This document shows, piece after piece, positions 51,861-60,386 of a stretch of 64,000 bases of DNA. A program made the position numbers and the translations under genes. The stretch is taken from assembly GCF_001613245.1 (NCBI RefSeq), contig NZ_BDBZ01000002.1:620001-684000 (forward strand), in the 5' to 3' direction. This DNA comes from Nocardia speluncae NBRC 108251 (GTDB lineage: Bacteria; Actinomycetota; Actinomycetes; Mycobacteriales; Mycobacteriaceae). The notes below the pieces were generated by a model that was not told the origin of the DNA, made no database searches, and was given only the letters and a program-made list of their open reading frames with translations. The stretch's first letter is position 1. Every line of letters begins with the position of its first letter.

Positions 51861-52901
51861 GTGACCGACACACCGAGTTCCGTCCCCGACTCCCCCGGCG
51901 CCCCGGACCCGGCAGGCAGGCAACCTTCCCCCGGCGAACCCCGGCCCGTGGCCGAAGGCACCCCGGCCGCGGACAGCCCGCGTACCGCGGATTTCCCCGG
52001 GGGCGTCGTCCACGCCCCGGGGCACAGCGGCGAACCCGGGATGAAGAAATCCGTCACAACCGCGGGCCCCGGCACCGACCCCGCCGCGCGCACCGTCACC
52101 GATGAACCCGCCCAACCCGCGCAGCTCGCTGCCACGGAACAGCCCGCACCGCAGCATCCGGTATCGGACAGCACCGTTCCCGACCCGGCCGCCGGCCAAC
52201 CGGTCTACGGCCCGCCCGGTACGGGCCCCGGGCCGGAATCCCCGGTCTACGGCTACCAGGCGCTCGGCTCCGGGATCCCTGGACGGCTCGATGTCGGGCA
52301 CGCGCTCAGCTATGGATTCGAGAAGTTCCGCCTCAATCCGGGCCCCTGGATCGCGGCGACCTCACTCGGTTTCATCATCTATCTGCTGTTCTATCTGGTG
52401 GCACGGATCACCGAACCGCGGTCGATGACGGCGTTGCTGGTGCTTTTCGCCGTCGTCATCGCCGGCCTCTGGATACTCCAGGCCGCGCTCGTACGCGGCG
52501 CGCTGTACGAAACCGACGGTTACCGTCCGGGTTTCGGTTCCTACTTCTATATCGGCAATCTCGGTAACGCATTCCTGACCGCGCTGCTGGCCTTTCTGGC
52601 CACCACTCTCGCCTCCGCGGTGTGCCTGATTCCCGGGGTGCTTGTCGGTATCGGCTGCATGTTCTCGCTGCATTTCGCCGTCGACCAGGGGCAGACGCCG
52701 GTCGAGGCGATCAAATCCAGTTTCTTGCTGGCCCTGCGGGATCCGTGGCGGGTGTTCCTGTTGGCGCTGACGGTTGTCGTGGTCGCCTGCCTCGGTGTGC
52801 TCGCCTGTGGGTTCGGCCTCCTGGTGGCCGGGCCGGTCGCGGCGATCGCGGTCACCTACGCGTATCGCACGCTCACCGGTGGTCCGGTCGCACCCGTCTG
52901 A
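51861..52901 (+). CDS. Integral membrane protein with disordered Pro-rich N-terminus
   Basis: The first ~140 of 346 residues are Pro/Ala/Gly/Thr-rich and probably disordered (for example PVYGPPGTGPGPESPVYGYQ). A conserved segment RLDVGHALSYGFEKFRLNPG leads to about six membrane helices (WIAATSLGFIIYLLFYLVAR; LLVLFAVVIAGLWILQAALV; FLTALLAFLATTLASAVCLI; VFLLALTVVVVACLGVLACG). The GTG start has GAAAGG upstream. Related actinobacterial proteins have no known function. Confidence 0.8.
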   Translation: MTDTPSSVPDSPGAPDPAGRQPSPGEPRPVAEGTPAADSPRTADFPGGVVHAPGHSGEPGMKKSVTTAGPGTDPAARTVTDEPAQPAQLAATEQPAPQHPVSDSTVPDPAAGQPVYGPPGTGPGPESPVYGYQALGSGIPGRLDVGHALSYGFEKFRLNPGPWIAATSLGFIIYLLFYLVARITEPRSMTALLVLFAVVIAGLWILQAALVRGALYETDGYRPGFGSYFYIGNLGNAFLTALLAFLATTLASAVCLIPGVLVGIGCMFSLHFAVDQGQTPVEAIKSSFLLALRDPWRVFLLALTVVVVACLGVLACGFGLLVAGPVAAIAVTYAYRTLTGGPVAPV

Positions 52902-52958
52902 CGTATCCGGCGCTCCGTCTCCGCAGGCCACCGCCGTCGTACTCGGGCCCGGGACCCG

Positions 52959-52985
52959 CCCGGCCGCTGGACACCAACGGCCGGG
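52959..52985. terminator. Bidirectional hairpin between convergent genes
   Basis: A perfect 8-bp stem CCCGGCCG / CGGCCGGG with an 11-nt loop lies between the stop of the membrane protein gene (52901) and that of aspS (53001). There is no T-run, but the placement suits a shared terminator. Confidence 0.55.
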
Positions 52986-53000
52986 CACAGGGTCCAGTGT

Positions 53001-54824
53001 CTAGCCGGCGCCCGCCTCGGTAACCGCAGCACCGGCCGCACCGTTGGTCTCGGCCTTGCCTTTGTTCTGCGGCCGGGCATCCAGCCCAGCTTCTTTGCGC
53101 TGTTGCGCGGTGATGGGCGCAGGAGCGTCGGTGAGCGGATCCACACCGCCGCCGGTCTTGGGGAAGGCGATGACCTCGCGGATCGAGTCGAGCCCGGCGA
53201 GCAGGGCGACGATCCGGTCCCACCCGAAGGCGATACCGCCGTGTGGCGGGGCACCGAAGGCGAACGCGTCCAGCAGGAAGCCGAACTTCTCCTGCGCCTC
53301 GGCCTCGCTGATCCCCATCACCTGGAAAACGCGCTCCTGCACATCCTTGCGGTGGATGCGGATGCTACCGCCGCCGATCTCGTTACCGTTACAGACGATG
53401 TCGTAGGCGTAGGCGAGGGCGGAGCCGGGATCGGTGTCGAAGGTGTCGATCGACTCCGGTTTCGGCGAGGTGAAGGCATGGTGCACCGCCGTCCACGAGG
53501 AATGCCCCAGCGCCACATCGCCGCTGGCGGTGGCATCGGCGGCCGGTTCGAACAGCGGCGCATCCACGATCCAGACGAACGACCACGCGTTCTCGTCGAT
53601 CAGCCCGACCCGCTGCGCGATCTCCGACCGCGCCGCGCCGAGCAGGGCACGCTGCGCTTTGGCCGGTCCGGCCGCGAAGAACACGCAATCCCCCGGCTGG
53701 GCACCCACATGCGCGGCCAGCCCTTCCCGCTCGGCCTCGCTGAGGTTTTTGGCGACCGGCCCGCCGAGCGTGCCGTCCTCACCGATAAGCACATACGCCA
53801 GGCCTTTCGCGCCGCGTTGTTTGGCCCATTCCTGCCAGGCGTCGAGCTGGCGCCGCGGCTGGCTCGCCCCACCGGGCATGACCACGGCACCGACATAGGG
53901 CGCCTGGAACACCCGGAACGGTGTTTCGGCGAAGTATTCGGCGCATTCGGTGATCTCCACCCCGAACCGCAGATCCGGTTTATCGCTGCCGAACCGGCGC
54001 ATCGCCTCGGCATAGGTCATATGCGGGATCGGGGTCGGGATCCGGTAGCCGATGAGTTCCCACAGGGCCACCAGGACGTCCTCGGCCAGCAGGATCACAT
54101 CCTCCTGGCGCACGAAGCTCATCTCGAGGTCGAGCTGGGTGAACTCGGGCTGGCGGTCGGCCCGGAAGTCCTCGTCGCGGTAGCACCGCGCGATCTGGAA
54201 GTAGCGTTCGATACCGCCCACCATGAGCAGCTGTTTGAACAGCTGCGGGCTCTGCGGTAGCGCATAGAAGCTTCCGGGCTGCAACCGCGCCGGGACCAGG
54301 AAATCGCGGGCCCCTTCAGGGGTGGAACGGGTCAGCGTCGGGGTTTCCACCTCGACGAATTCGTGGCGTGCCAGCGCCGAGCGCGCGGCGGCGTTCACCT
54401 TCGACCGCAAGCGGATGGCATGGGCCGGGCCCTCGCGGCGCAGGTCCAGGTAGCGGTACCTCAGGCGGGCCTCCTCGCCGGGCTGCTCGTCGAGCTGGAA
54501 CGGCAGCGGGGCACTTTCGTTGAGCACCTCGAGTTCCTTGACGTTCACCTCGACCGCGCCGGTCGGCAGGTCCGGGTTCTCGTTTCCCTCGGGACGCTGT
54601 TCGACCACGCCGACGATCCGAATGCAGTACTCGGCCCGCAGCCGATGCGCCTGCTCGGCAGCCGGGCCTTCCCGGAACACCGCCTGCGCCACACCGGAGG
54701 CGTCGCGCAGGTCGATGAAGATCACGCCACCGTGGTCACGCCGCCGGGCCACCCAACCGGAGAGGGTCACGGTCTGACCGGCCTGCTCGCCTCGCAACGA
54801 ACCGGCCAAGTGGGTGCGCAGCAC
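53001..54824 (-). CDS. aspS: Aspartyl-tRNA synthetase
   Basis: The 607-residue bacterial-type enzyme has the OB anticodon domain ([20 protein letters not shown]), the class II core with [20 protein letters not shown] and [10 protein letters not shown], the GAD insertion, and motif 3 [20 protein letters not shown]. The GTG at 54824 has AAGGAA upstream and matches the family start; the frame remains open to 55214 but the added residues lack conservation. The short Ala/Gly tail ([14 protein letters not shown]) is a lineage feature. Whether it also charges tRNA-Asn cannot be read from sequence alone. Confidence 0.97.
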   Translation of the reverse strand: MLRTHLAGSLRGEQAGQTVTLSGWVARRRDHGGVIFIDLRDASGVAQAVFREGPAAEQAHRLRAEYCIRIVGVVEQRPEGNENPDLPTGAVEVNVKELEVLNESAPLPFQLDEQPGEEARLRYRYLDLRREGPAHAIRLRSKVNAAARSALARHEFVEVETPTLTRSTPEGARDFLVPARLQPGSFYALPQSPQLFKQLLMVGGIERYFQIARCYRDEDFRADRQPEFTQLDLEMSFVRQEDVILLAEDVLVALWELIGYRIPTPIPHMTYAEAMRRFGSDKPDLRFGVEITECAEYFAETPFRVFQAPYVGAVVMPGGASQPRRQLDAWQEWAKQRGAKGLAYVLIGEDGTLGGPVAKNLSEAEREGLAAHVGAQPGDCVFFAAGPAKAQRALLGAARSEIAQRVGLIDENAWSFVWIVDAPLFEPAADATASGDVALGHSSWTAVHHAFTSPKPESIDTFDTDPGSALAYAYDIVCNGNEIGGGSIRIHRKDVQERVFQVMGISEAEAQEKFGFLLDAFAFGAPPHGGIAFGWDRIVALLAGLDSIREVIAFPKTGGGVDPLTDAPAPITAQQRKEAGLDARPQNKGKAETNGAAGAAVTEAGAG

Positions 54825-54969
54825 GGGATTCCTTTCGACGTTCGGAGCACACCGGGACGGCCACCGGATGCGGTTGCCATCGTAGTGTGCGCCGGCGGGC
54901 GGACCGAAACGGATATATTGCCAACGCCAGCAAAGTCGCAGCAAATACGTTCTCAGACGGGATGCCCGC

Positions 54970-55893
54970 ATGACCTTCAACGAACGCGTGCAGATCGATC
55001 CCGGCCGTGCCTCCTCCGGTGGCGGCCCCCGCCGCGGTGGCAGGCTGGCCCTGGGGGGCGGTGCCGGCGGGCTGATCGTACTGGTCCTCGCCCTGCTGAT
55101 GGGCGGCGATCCCGGGTCGACACTCGGCCAGTTCACCGGCACCCAGGACACGGCGCAGCGCGAGGTCACGGCCGGCACTCCCGAGCACTGCCGGACCGGC
55201 GCCGACGCGAACACCTATGTGGACTGCCGAGTGGTACTCACCGCGCAGAGTCTCGACGCCGTCTGGGCCGAGCAACTGCCGGAACAGACCGGCGTCGCCT
55301 ACGAACCACCCGCGTTACGCCTGTTCACCGGTTCGGTATCCACCGGCTGCGGATATGCGACCAGCGCGGTCGGCCCGTTCTACTGCCCGGCCGACCGGAC
55401 CGCATATTTCGACGTGGGCTTCTTCCAGGAACTCGTGGACCGCTTCGGCGCCGCGGGCGGACCGCTGGCACAGGAGTACGTCGTCGCGCACGAGTTCGGC
55501 CACCACATCCAGACCCTGCTCGGCGATATCGGCCGAGCCCAGAAGGATCCGCAGGGCCCGGAATCGGGGGCGGTACGCAGCGAGTTGCAGGCCGACTGTT
55601 ACGCCGGTATCTGGGCGCATTACGCCGACCGCACACCCGCACCGGGCTCGGACACACCGCTGCTGCAACCGCTCGACGACGCCGATATCCGCGATGCCCT
55701 GTCGGCGGCGGCCGCGGTCGGCGACGACCGGATCCAGGAGTCGGCGCAGGGCCGGGTGAACCCGGAGGTGTGGACGCACGGCGCGGGCGAGCAACGACAG
55801 AAATGGTTCCTCGCCGGATACCGCACCGGTGAGGTGCAGTCCTGCGATACCTATTCGGCGACGAATCTGGACGATCCCGAGGGGCTGCGATGA
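54970..55893 (+). CDS. Membrane-anchored neutral zinc metallopeptidase (YpfJ-like)
   Basis: The 307 residues include a single N-terminal membrane helix ([20 protein letters not shown]), then an external peptidase domain. The zinc motif is [18 protein letters not shown] (His174, Glu175, His178), with a downstream [12 protein letters not shown] supplying the third ligand. Paired cysteines (HCRTG, DCRVV, GCGYA, YCPAD) suggest disulfides. Substrate unknown. It is divergent from aspS across 145 bp and ends 9 bp before the convergent secretion-related gene. Confidence 0.88.
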   Translation: MTFNERVQIDPGRASSGGGPRRGGRLALGGGAGGLIVLVLALLMGGDPGSTLGQFTGTQDTAQREVTAGTPEHCRTGADANTYVDCRVVLTAQSLDAVWAEQLPEQTGVAYEPPALRLFTGSVSTGCGYATSAVGPFYCPADRTAYFDVGFFQELVDRFGAAGGPLAQEYVVAHEFGHHIQTLLGDIGRAQKDPQGPESGAVRSELQADCYAGIWAHYADRTPAPGSDTPLLQPLDDADIRDALSAAAAVGDDRIQESAQGRVNPEVWTHGAGEQRQKWFLAGYRTGEVQSCDTYSATNLDDPEGLR

Positions 55894-55902
55894 ACGGGAG
55901 GG

Positions 55903-57495
55903 TCAGAACTGGCTGTCGTAGCCGGCGTCCTCGTCGGGATCGACCGCTCCGATGACCTCCGGTGCCGATTCCCCCAGCGGACCCGTGAGGTCGTCGTTGC
56001 CGGTCGCACTGCGATACGACTCGACTGTCCGGCCATGTTCTTCTTCGTTGTTGCGCTGACCGGCCGCACCCGCCGCACCGCCACCCATGAAACCACTGGA
56101 CGCCGGATTGGTGGCCGCGGGAGCCATTCCGGTGGGTAGTGCGCCCGGCCGGAGCACATTGCTGATCGGCGGCGTGGTCGCGCCGGGAACGCCCGGCACC
56201 GACGGCGCCCCGGGGAGGCCTGGAGTACCGCCCGGCGCGCCACCGGTCGACAACCCCGGGCTGCCGCTCGGCATACCGGGGCTGCCCGGGCTACCGGTGC
56301 TCAGCCCGGCCGCGGTGGTCGCCGCCGGCTCACCGGTGGCCGAGCCCAGCACGGATTCCAGGCCCGACGGATCCGAGGCGAGGCTCTGCGCCTGCTGCAA
56401 GATCGGTTCACCGACGCTCTGCGCCACACTCTGGGCGGCCTGAGCCGCCTGTTGCCCGTCCACGCCGAGCATCTGCTGCACCACACCGCTCAGTTCCGCG
56501 GTTTTACCTGCGAGGTTCCCGCGCGTGATGTTGGTGACCGTCACGGCCTGGCCGAGGTGTTCGGTGGCCGAGGCGATGAGCGCGGTCTGCGCGGGCGGGG
56601 TCATCACCACCGGCGCGAGGGCCGTGGCCTGGGTGAGGAAGGATGCGGCGACGGTGGTGAGCTGCGCATTGCCCTGCTGCACCACTGCGGCCGCGGCCTG
56701 CGTCATGGCCGAGATGTCGAATCCGTGCTGGCTTGTCTGCACACCGGAATTGTTGGCTTCCTGCCCGGCTGTCTGGGCCGTCTGGGCGGCCCCGCTCTCC
56801 CACGACTGCCCCATGGCGGAAAGGCTGCTCTTACCCACGCCCATCGCCACCTCGATGACCTGGGATGCCTGGCTGAGGATGGCGGTGGGGTCCAGTGCGC
56901 CGAGGACACCGGTCCCGAAACTGCTCAATAGATCGCGGATGGGCGCGAAAAGCATGTCGATTCCCGGCAGCGCCGGCAAGGCGGCGCCGTTGAGCAGGGC
57001 ACCCACCGGATCGGACGGTAACGCGGGTGCGGCCGCGGCGGGAACGCCCGCGGCCGCACCCGCAGGCGCGCCCACACCCGCGGCCGCCGCGGCTTGGCCG
57101 AGGAGGCCCTGGGCCGTGTCGATCACCGGGGCTGCTGCCTGGTTCACGACGCCCAGCACATGTCCGGCCTGCGCGGATACGTCGTCGACGGCGCCGGACA
57201 GGATGTCCTGGGCCTCCGGGGCGCCACCGTTGAGCCCCGAAAGCCCCGGGACGCCGCCCGGCATCCCGGCCGTTGCGGGCCCGTCCTCGGAAACACGCTG
57301 GGAGAGCACGAATTCCGGCGACTCGACCGGCACTTCACCTTCCGGAAGCTGAGCCAGCGGAACATCCTGGATCGCCGCACCGGGGTCCGGAGTGGTCGCC
57401 GGCGCCGCGGTTACCGGGATATCGGAGGGAACGGCATGCTGCAACTCGGGAGCGATGAGGCCCGCGGTACCCGCGCCGGTGTCGAGCGGTTTCAC
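55903..57495 (-). CDS. Type VII secretion-associated (PPE-like) Ala/Gly/Pro-rich protein
   Basis: A 530-residue low-complexity protein. The centre (~175-380) is helical and Ala/Gln-rich (GVGKSSLSAMGQSWESGAAQ, QTSQHGFDISAMTQAAAAVV), like the second partner of EspC/WXG-type pairs. A Gly/Pro/Ser linker follows. The C-terminus GRTVESYRSATGNDDLTGPL with an acidic end recurs in nocardial proteins of this kind. No PE or PPE N-terminal motif is seen. The GTG overlaps the upstream EspC-like gene by 4 nt, so the two are co-translated and probably co-secreted; this is inference from context. Confidence 0.7.
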   Translation of the reverse strand: MKPLDTGAGTAGLIAPELQHAVPSDIPVTAAPATTPDPGAAIQDVPLAQLPEGEVPVESPEFVLSQRVSEDGPATAGMPGGVPGLSGLNGGAPEAQDILSGAVDDVSAQAGHVLGVVNQAAAPVIDTAQGLLGQAAAAAGVGAPAGAAAGVPAAAAPALPSDPVGALLNGAALPALPGIDMLFAPIRDLLSSFGTGVLGALDPTAILSQASQVIEVAMGVGKSSLSAMGQSWESGAAQTAQTAGQEANNSGVQTSQHGFDISAMTQAAAAVVQQGNAQLTTVAASFLTQATALAPVVMTPPAQTALIASATEHLGQAVTVTNITRGNLAGKTAELSGVVQQMLGVDGQQAAQAAQSVAQSVGEPILQQAQSLASDPSGLESVLGSATGEPAATTAAGLSTGSPGSPGMPSGSPGLSTGGAPGGTPGLPGAPSVPGVPGATTPPISNVLRPGALPTGMAPAATNPASSGFMGGGAAGAAGQRNNEEEHGRTVESYRSATGNDDLTGPLGESAPEVIGAVDPDEDAGYDSQF

Positions 57496-57809
57496 AGCGC
57501 GCCCCCCGCCGTACCGAGCACGCCGGCGGTGCCGTCATCGGTGAGGTCGTAGTTGAGCGCGGAGGAGAACGCCGCCTGGGACAGGTGCTGGTACTTTGCC
57601 GCGAGATCGTTGATATCGCGGGCTTGCAGCACCTGCGCGGCCGCGAACATGGCCAGATAGTCGGCGCCGATCAAACCGAAGGCCGGCGCCAGCGCGGCAG
57701 CATCCCGCACCGCGTCGAAATTGGCAACACCGGCGATCTCGGTGCCGATCCCGGCGTTCGTGGTACCGAACACCCGCAGCGCTTCGGTTTCCACCGAGGT
57801 ATTACTCAT
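57492..57809 (-). CDS. EspC/DUF2580-like type VII secretion target
   Basis: A 105-residue helical protein: VETEALRVFGTTNAGIGTEI, then AFGLIGADYLAMFAAAQVLQ and INDLAAKYQHLSQAAFSSAL. Size and helical-hairpin layout match the DUF2580/EspC group of ESX substrates. The ATG has GGGGGAG upstream; the longer frame to 57923 is unlikely. No ESX core gene (eccC, eccD, mycP) is in the window, so the secretion machine must be elsewhere. Confidence 0.78.
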   Translation of the reverse strand: MSNTSVETEALRVFGTTNAGIGTEIAGVANFDAVRDAAALAPAFGLIGADYLAMFAAAQVLQARDINDLAAKYQHLSQAAFSSALNYDLTDDGTAGVLGTAGGAL

Positions 57810-57963
57810 CGGGCTCCCCCCTGACTGATCGTGAACATCATCGCCACCGTGTGAGACTTCTCGTGTGCCACAACGACACGCGCCCCTGCGGTGTCGAATG
57901 GTTGCCGCCCGAATATAGCCCACCCCGCCGGTCCCGGACGAGCTTGCGCCCCGGCCGCAAAAC

Positions 57964-57994
57964 TAGAACAGGTTGCAAATTAGAACGAGTTCTA
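57964..57994 (+). promoter_or_regulatory. Two KstR-like operators over the epimerase promoter
   Basis: TAGAACAGGTTGCA (57964-57977) and TAGAACGAGTTCTA (57981-57994, a perfect palindrome outside its central 2 bp) both match TnnAACnnGTTnnA, the box of the cholesterol-catabolism repressor KstR. Their centres are 17 bp apart. They overlap the promoter, whose -10 TATACT lies at 57993-57998. Confidence 0.7.
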
Positions 57995-57998
57995 TACT
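57993..57998 (+). promoter_or_regulatory. -10 element of a probably leaderless transcript
   Basis: TATACT ends 9 nt before the epimerase ATG, so transcription should begin at or next to the A of the start codon. No Shine-Dalgarno sequence is present. No good -35 is seen, which fits a regulated promoter. Confidence 0.5.
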
Positions 57999-58007
57999 CT
58001 CGTCCCC

Positions 58008-59009
58008 ATGAAGGTCGCAGTGACCGGCGCAGCCGGCTACCTGGGTACGAATCTCCTCTCGCTGCTCGCGGAGCGCGGCGACGAGATCACCGCCATCGAC
58101 CGGGTGGCCCCCCGGCACTCCGCCGCGGCGGACGTCACCTGGGTGAGCGCCGATGTCCTGGACCCGGCTTCCATGCGCGCCGCCCTCGACGACGCCGAAG
58201 TCGTGTACCACCTGGTAGCGGTGATCACCCTGGCCGACAAGAACGACCTCGCCTGGCGAGTGAACACCGAGGGCGTCCGCGTGGTGGCCGAGGCCGCCCA
58301 CGCAGTCGGGGCCCGCCGGTTCGTGCATGCGAGTTCGATCCACGCCTTCGACCAGTACAGCTGCGGTGGCTCGATCGACGAGACAACCCTGCGCTCCACC
58401 GAGACCGGCCTCCCCGTCTACGACCGGTCCAAATGGGCCGGTGAGATCGAGCTCCGCAAGGTGATCGAATCCGGCCTGGACGCGGTGATCTGCAACCCCA
58501 CCGGCGTATTCGGGCCGGCCGACCACGGGACGCCGCTTTCCCGGATCAATCGCTACCTGCGCGATGCCGCCCGCGGCCGTATTCCCGCAATGATCAACGG
58601 CGGTTTCGACCTGGTCGACGTCCGGGACGTGGCACGGGGCCTGATCCTGGCCGGCGAGAGCGGCCGCACCGGGGAGAACTACCTGCTCGGCGGCGAGATG
58701 ATCTCTATGCTCGACCTCTGCCGGATGGCCGCCCGGCACGGCGGCAAGAAGGGGCCACGCTTCTCCATCTCGCCCAAGCTCGTCTCGGGCCTCATTCCGG
58801 TGATGGAGCCGATCGGTAAACGCCTGGGAACCGATGTCGTCTCCAAGGCCGCACTCGGCGCGCTGGTTTCGGCGCCACTGGTCGACCACGGTAAAGCCAC
58901 CCGTGAACTGGGATATCAGCCCCGGCCGATCGACGACACCGTACGCGATCTGGTGGCCTTCTTCGCAGACCCGCACGCCCCGCTACCCGATTTCACCCCG
59001 ACTGCTTGA
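58008..59009 (+). CDS. NAD-dependent epimerase/dehydratase family oxidoreductase (extended SDR)
   Basis: The 333-residue enzyme has the NAD loop KVAVTGAAGYLGTNLL (Gly7, Gly10, Gly13), the catalytic pair in VYDRSKWAGE (Tyr138, Lys142) and an upstream Ser in VHASSIHAFDQ. Extended-SDR features include CNPTGVFGPADHG. The two KstR-like boxes over its promoter point to sterol or 3-hydroxysteroid metabolism, making a hydroxysteroid dehydrogenase plausible, but other substrates cannot be excluded. The transcript appears leaderless. Confidence 0.87.
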   Translation: MKVAVTGAAGYLGTNLLSLLAERGDEITAIDRVAPRHSAAADVTWVSADVLDPASMRAALDDAEVVYHLVAVITLADKNDLAWRVNTEGVRVVAEAAHAVGARRFVHASSIHAFDQYSCGGSIDETTLRSTETGLPVYDRSKWAGEIELRKVIESGLDAVICNPTGVFGPADHGTPLSRINRYLRDAARGRIPAMINGGFDLVDVRDVARGLILAGESGRTGENYLLGGEMISMLDLCRMAARHGGKKGPRFSISPKLVSGLIPVMEPIGKRLGTDVVSKAALGALVSAPLVDHGKATRELGYQPRPIDDTVRDLVAFFADPHAPLPDFTPTA

Positions 59010-59040
59010 CACTAGTTAGAACGCGTGTTCGACTGGTCGC

Positions 59041-60057
59041 GTGCGGTGGCAGAACCAGAACCTGGACGCCGACGACGGCGCACTGCCCGGCCTCGGCCGG
59101 GCCGGGTTCGCCCGCACCGTACAGACTCCGGACTTCGACGGCATCACCTTTCACGAAGTGCTCTGCAAGAGCGCACTGAACAAGGTTCCCGACGAATCGA
59201 ACCTGCCGTTCCGGTGGACGATCAACCCCATGCGTGGGTGTTCACACGCCTGCCGTTACTGCTTCGCCCGCGGATCGCATGAATACCTCGAACTCGATGC
59301 CGGAACGGATTTCGACACCCAGATCGTGGTGAAGACCAATATCGCGGCGGTACTGCGCCGCGAACTCACCCGCCGCTCCTGGCATCGGGAGCAGGTCGCG
59401 CTGGGGACGAACACCGATCCCTACCAGCGGGCCGAGGGCCGCTACCGGCTGATGCCCGGAATCATCAGGGCCCTCACCGATTCCGGTACGCCGTTCTCGA
59501 TCCTCACCAAGGGCGGCCTGCTGCACCGGGATCTGCCGCTACTGAACCTGGCCGCACGCGAGGTCGGAGTGCATATCGGGATCTCGCTGGCCCTGCTGGA
59601 TCCGGAGTTGCATCGCGGCCTGGAACCCGGCACCCCTGCCCCGCGGGCGCGCCTGGATCTGGTCCGCGCCTGCGGTGATGCCGGTTTCGCGGTCACTGTG
59701 ATGGTGGCGCCGGTGGTTCCGTACCTCACCGACGGCCGTGCCCAGCTCGACGAACTGTTCGGCGAACTCGCCGCCGCCGGTGCGGAATCAGCGGTGGTCA
59801 TTCCCCTGCATCTGCGCGGTAGTACACGTGGCTGGTTCCTGGACTGGCTCGCCGAAAACCATCCGGCACTCCTGCGCCGATACCGGCAGCTCTACCGGCG
59901 CGGCGCGACTGTCGCACCCGAATACGCGTCGTGGCTGCGGGAACGGGTCGAGCCGCTGCTACGCGAGCACGGTCTACGCCCGGAAGAACCACCGCCCCCA
60001 GAGGTCCGTCCGGCACCGGAACCCGCCGGTACGCCGCAACTCGAGCTGTTCGCCTGA
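59041..60057 (+). CDS. Rv2578c-type radical SAM protein
   Basis: A 338-residue radical SAM enzyme. The [4Fe-4S] cysteines lie in RGCSHACRYCF (Cys67, Cys71, Cys74). GTNTDPYQRAEGRYRLMPGI and LTKGGLLHRDLPLL are characteristic of the SplB-like branch that includes mycobacterial Rv2578c. The reaction is unknown. The GTG start has no ribosome binding site; a TTGACA hexamer overlaps the preceding stop codon (59006-59011), so it may have its own promoter. Confidence 0.9.
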   Translation: MRWQNQNLDADDGALPGLGRAGFARTVQTPDFDGITFHEVLCKSALNKVPDESNLPFRWTINPMRGCSHACRYCFARGSHEYLELDAGTDFDTQIVVKTNIAAVLRRELTRRSWHREQVALGTNTDPYQRAEGRYRLMPGIIRALTDSGTPFSILTKGGLLHRDLPLLNLAAREVGVHIGISLALLDPELHRGLEPGTPAPRARLDLVRACGDAGFAVTVMVAPVVPYLTDGRAQLDELFGELAAAGAESAVVIPLHLRGSTRGWFLDWLAENHPALLRRYRQLYRRGATVAPEYASWLRERVEPLLREHGLRPEEPPPPEVRPAPEPAGTPQLELFA

Positions 60058-60070
60058 CCCCCCGGGGGTC
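60056..60070 (+). terminator. Palindrome at the radical SAM gene stop
   Basis: GACCCCC-C-GGGGGTC begins in the stop codon. The single-base centre means a real RNA stem would be about 5 bp with a small loop. Weak evidence. Confidence 0.3.
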
Positions 60071-60386
60071 GGCAGTCCGGTGACGGCTTCCAGGACACGG
60101 GGGCGGTCGCGTGGCGAATCGTGTGCGGTGGAGTCATCGGCACAAATAGATTCTTGCCTGGACACTGGTCCGGTCATCCGTCTCGGCATGGTGACCTCAC
60201 AACAGACTCCTGAACAAGCCCGCTAGCTGCACCCTCGCGCCGACGACCGGACGGCCGACGGCTCCGGACGGCCCGGCAAACCCGCGCCCGCGGCGCACCG
60301 GGCGCGCATTTTCCCGGCGCGGTGCCCCCCGGCAAGGGTAGGTTGGCGGCTGGTAGCTCATTTCGACGAGGAAGTGAAGCACGCGT
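60058..60386. other. Intergenic region upstream of korA
   Basis: These 329 bp hold no recognisable gene. An AGGAAG sequence about 12 nt before the korA ATG is a candidate ribosome binding site. No promoter hexamers could be assigned with confidence. Confidence 0.5.

Noticed and set aside
59016..59032. A further KstR-like site, AGAACGCGTGTTCG, before the radical SAM gene
   Set aside because: The AAC and GTT half-sites are 4 bp apart instead of 2, so it does not fit TnnAACnnGTTnnA.
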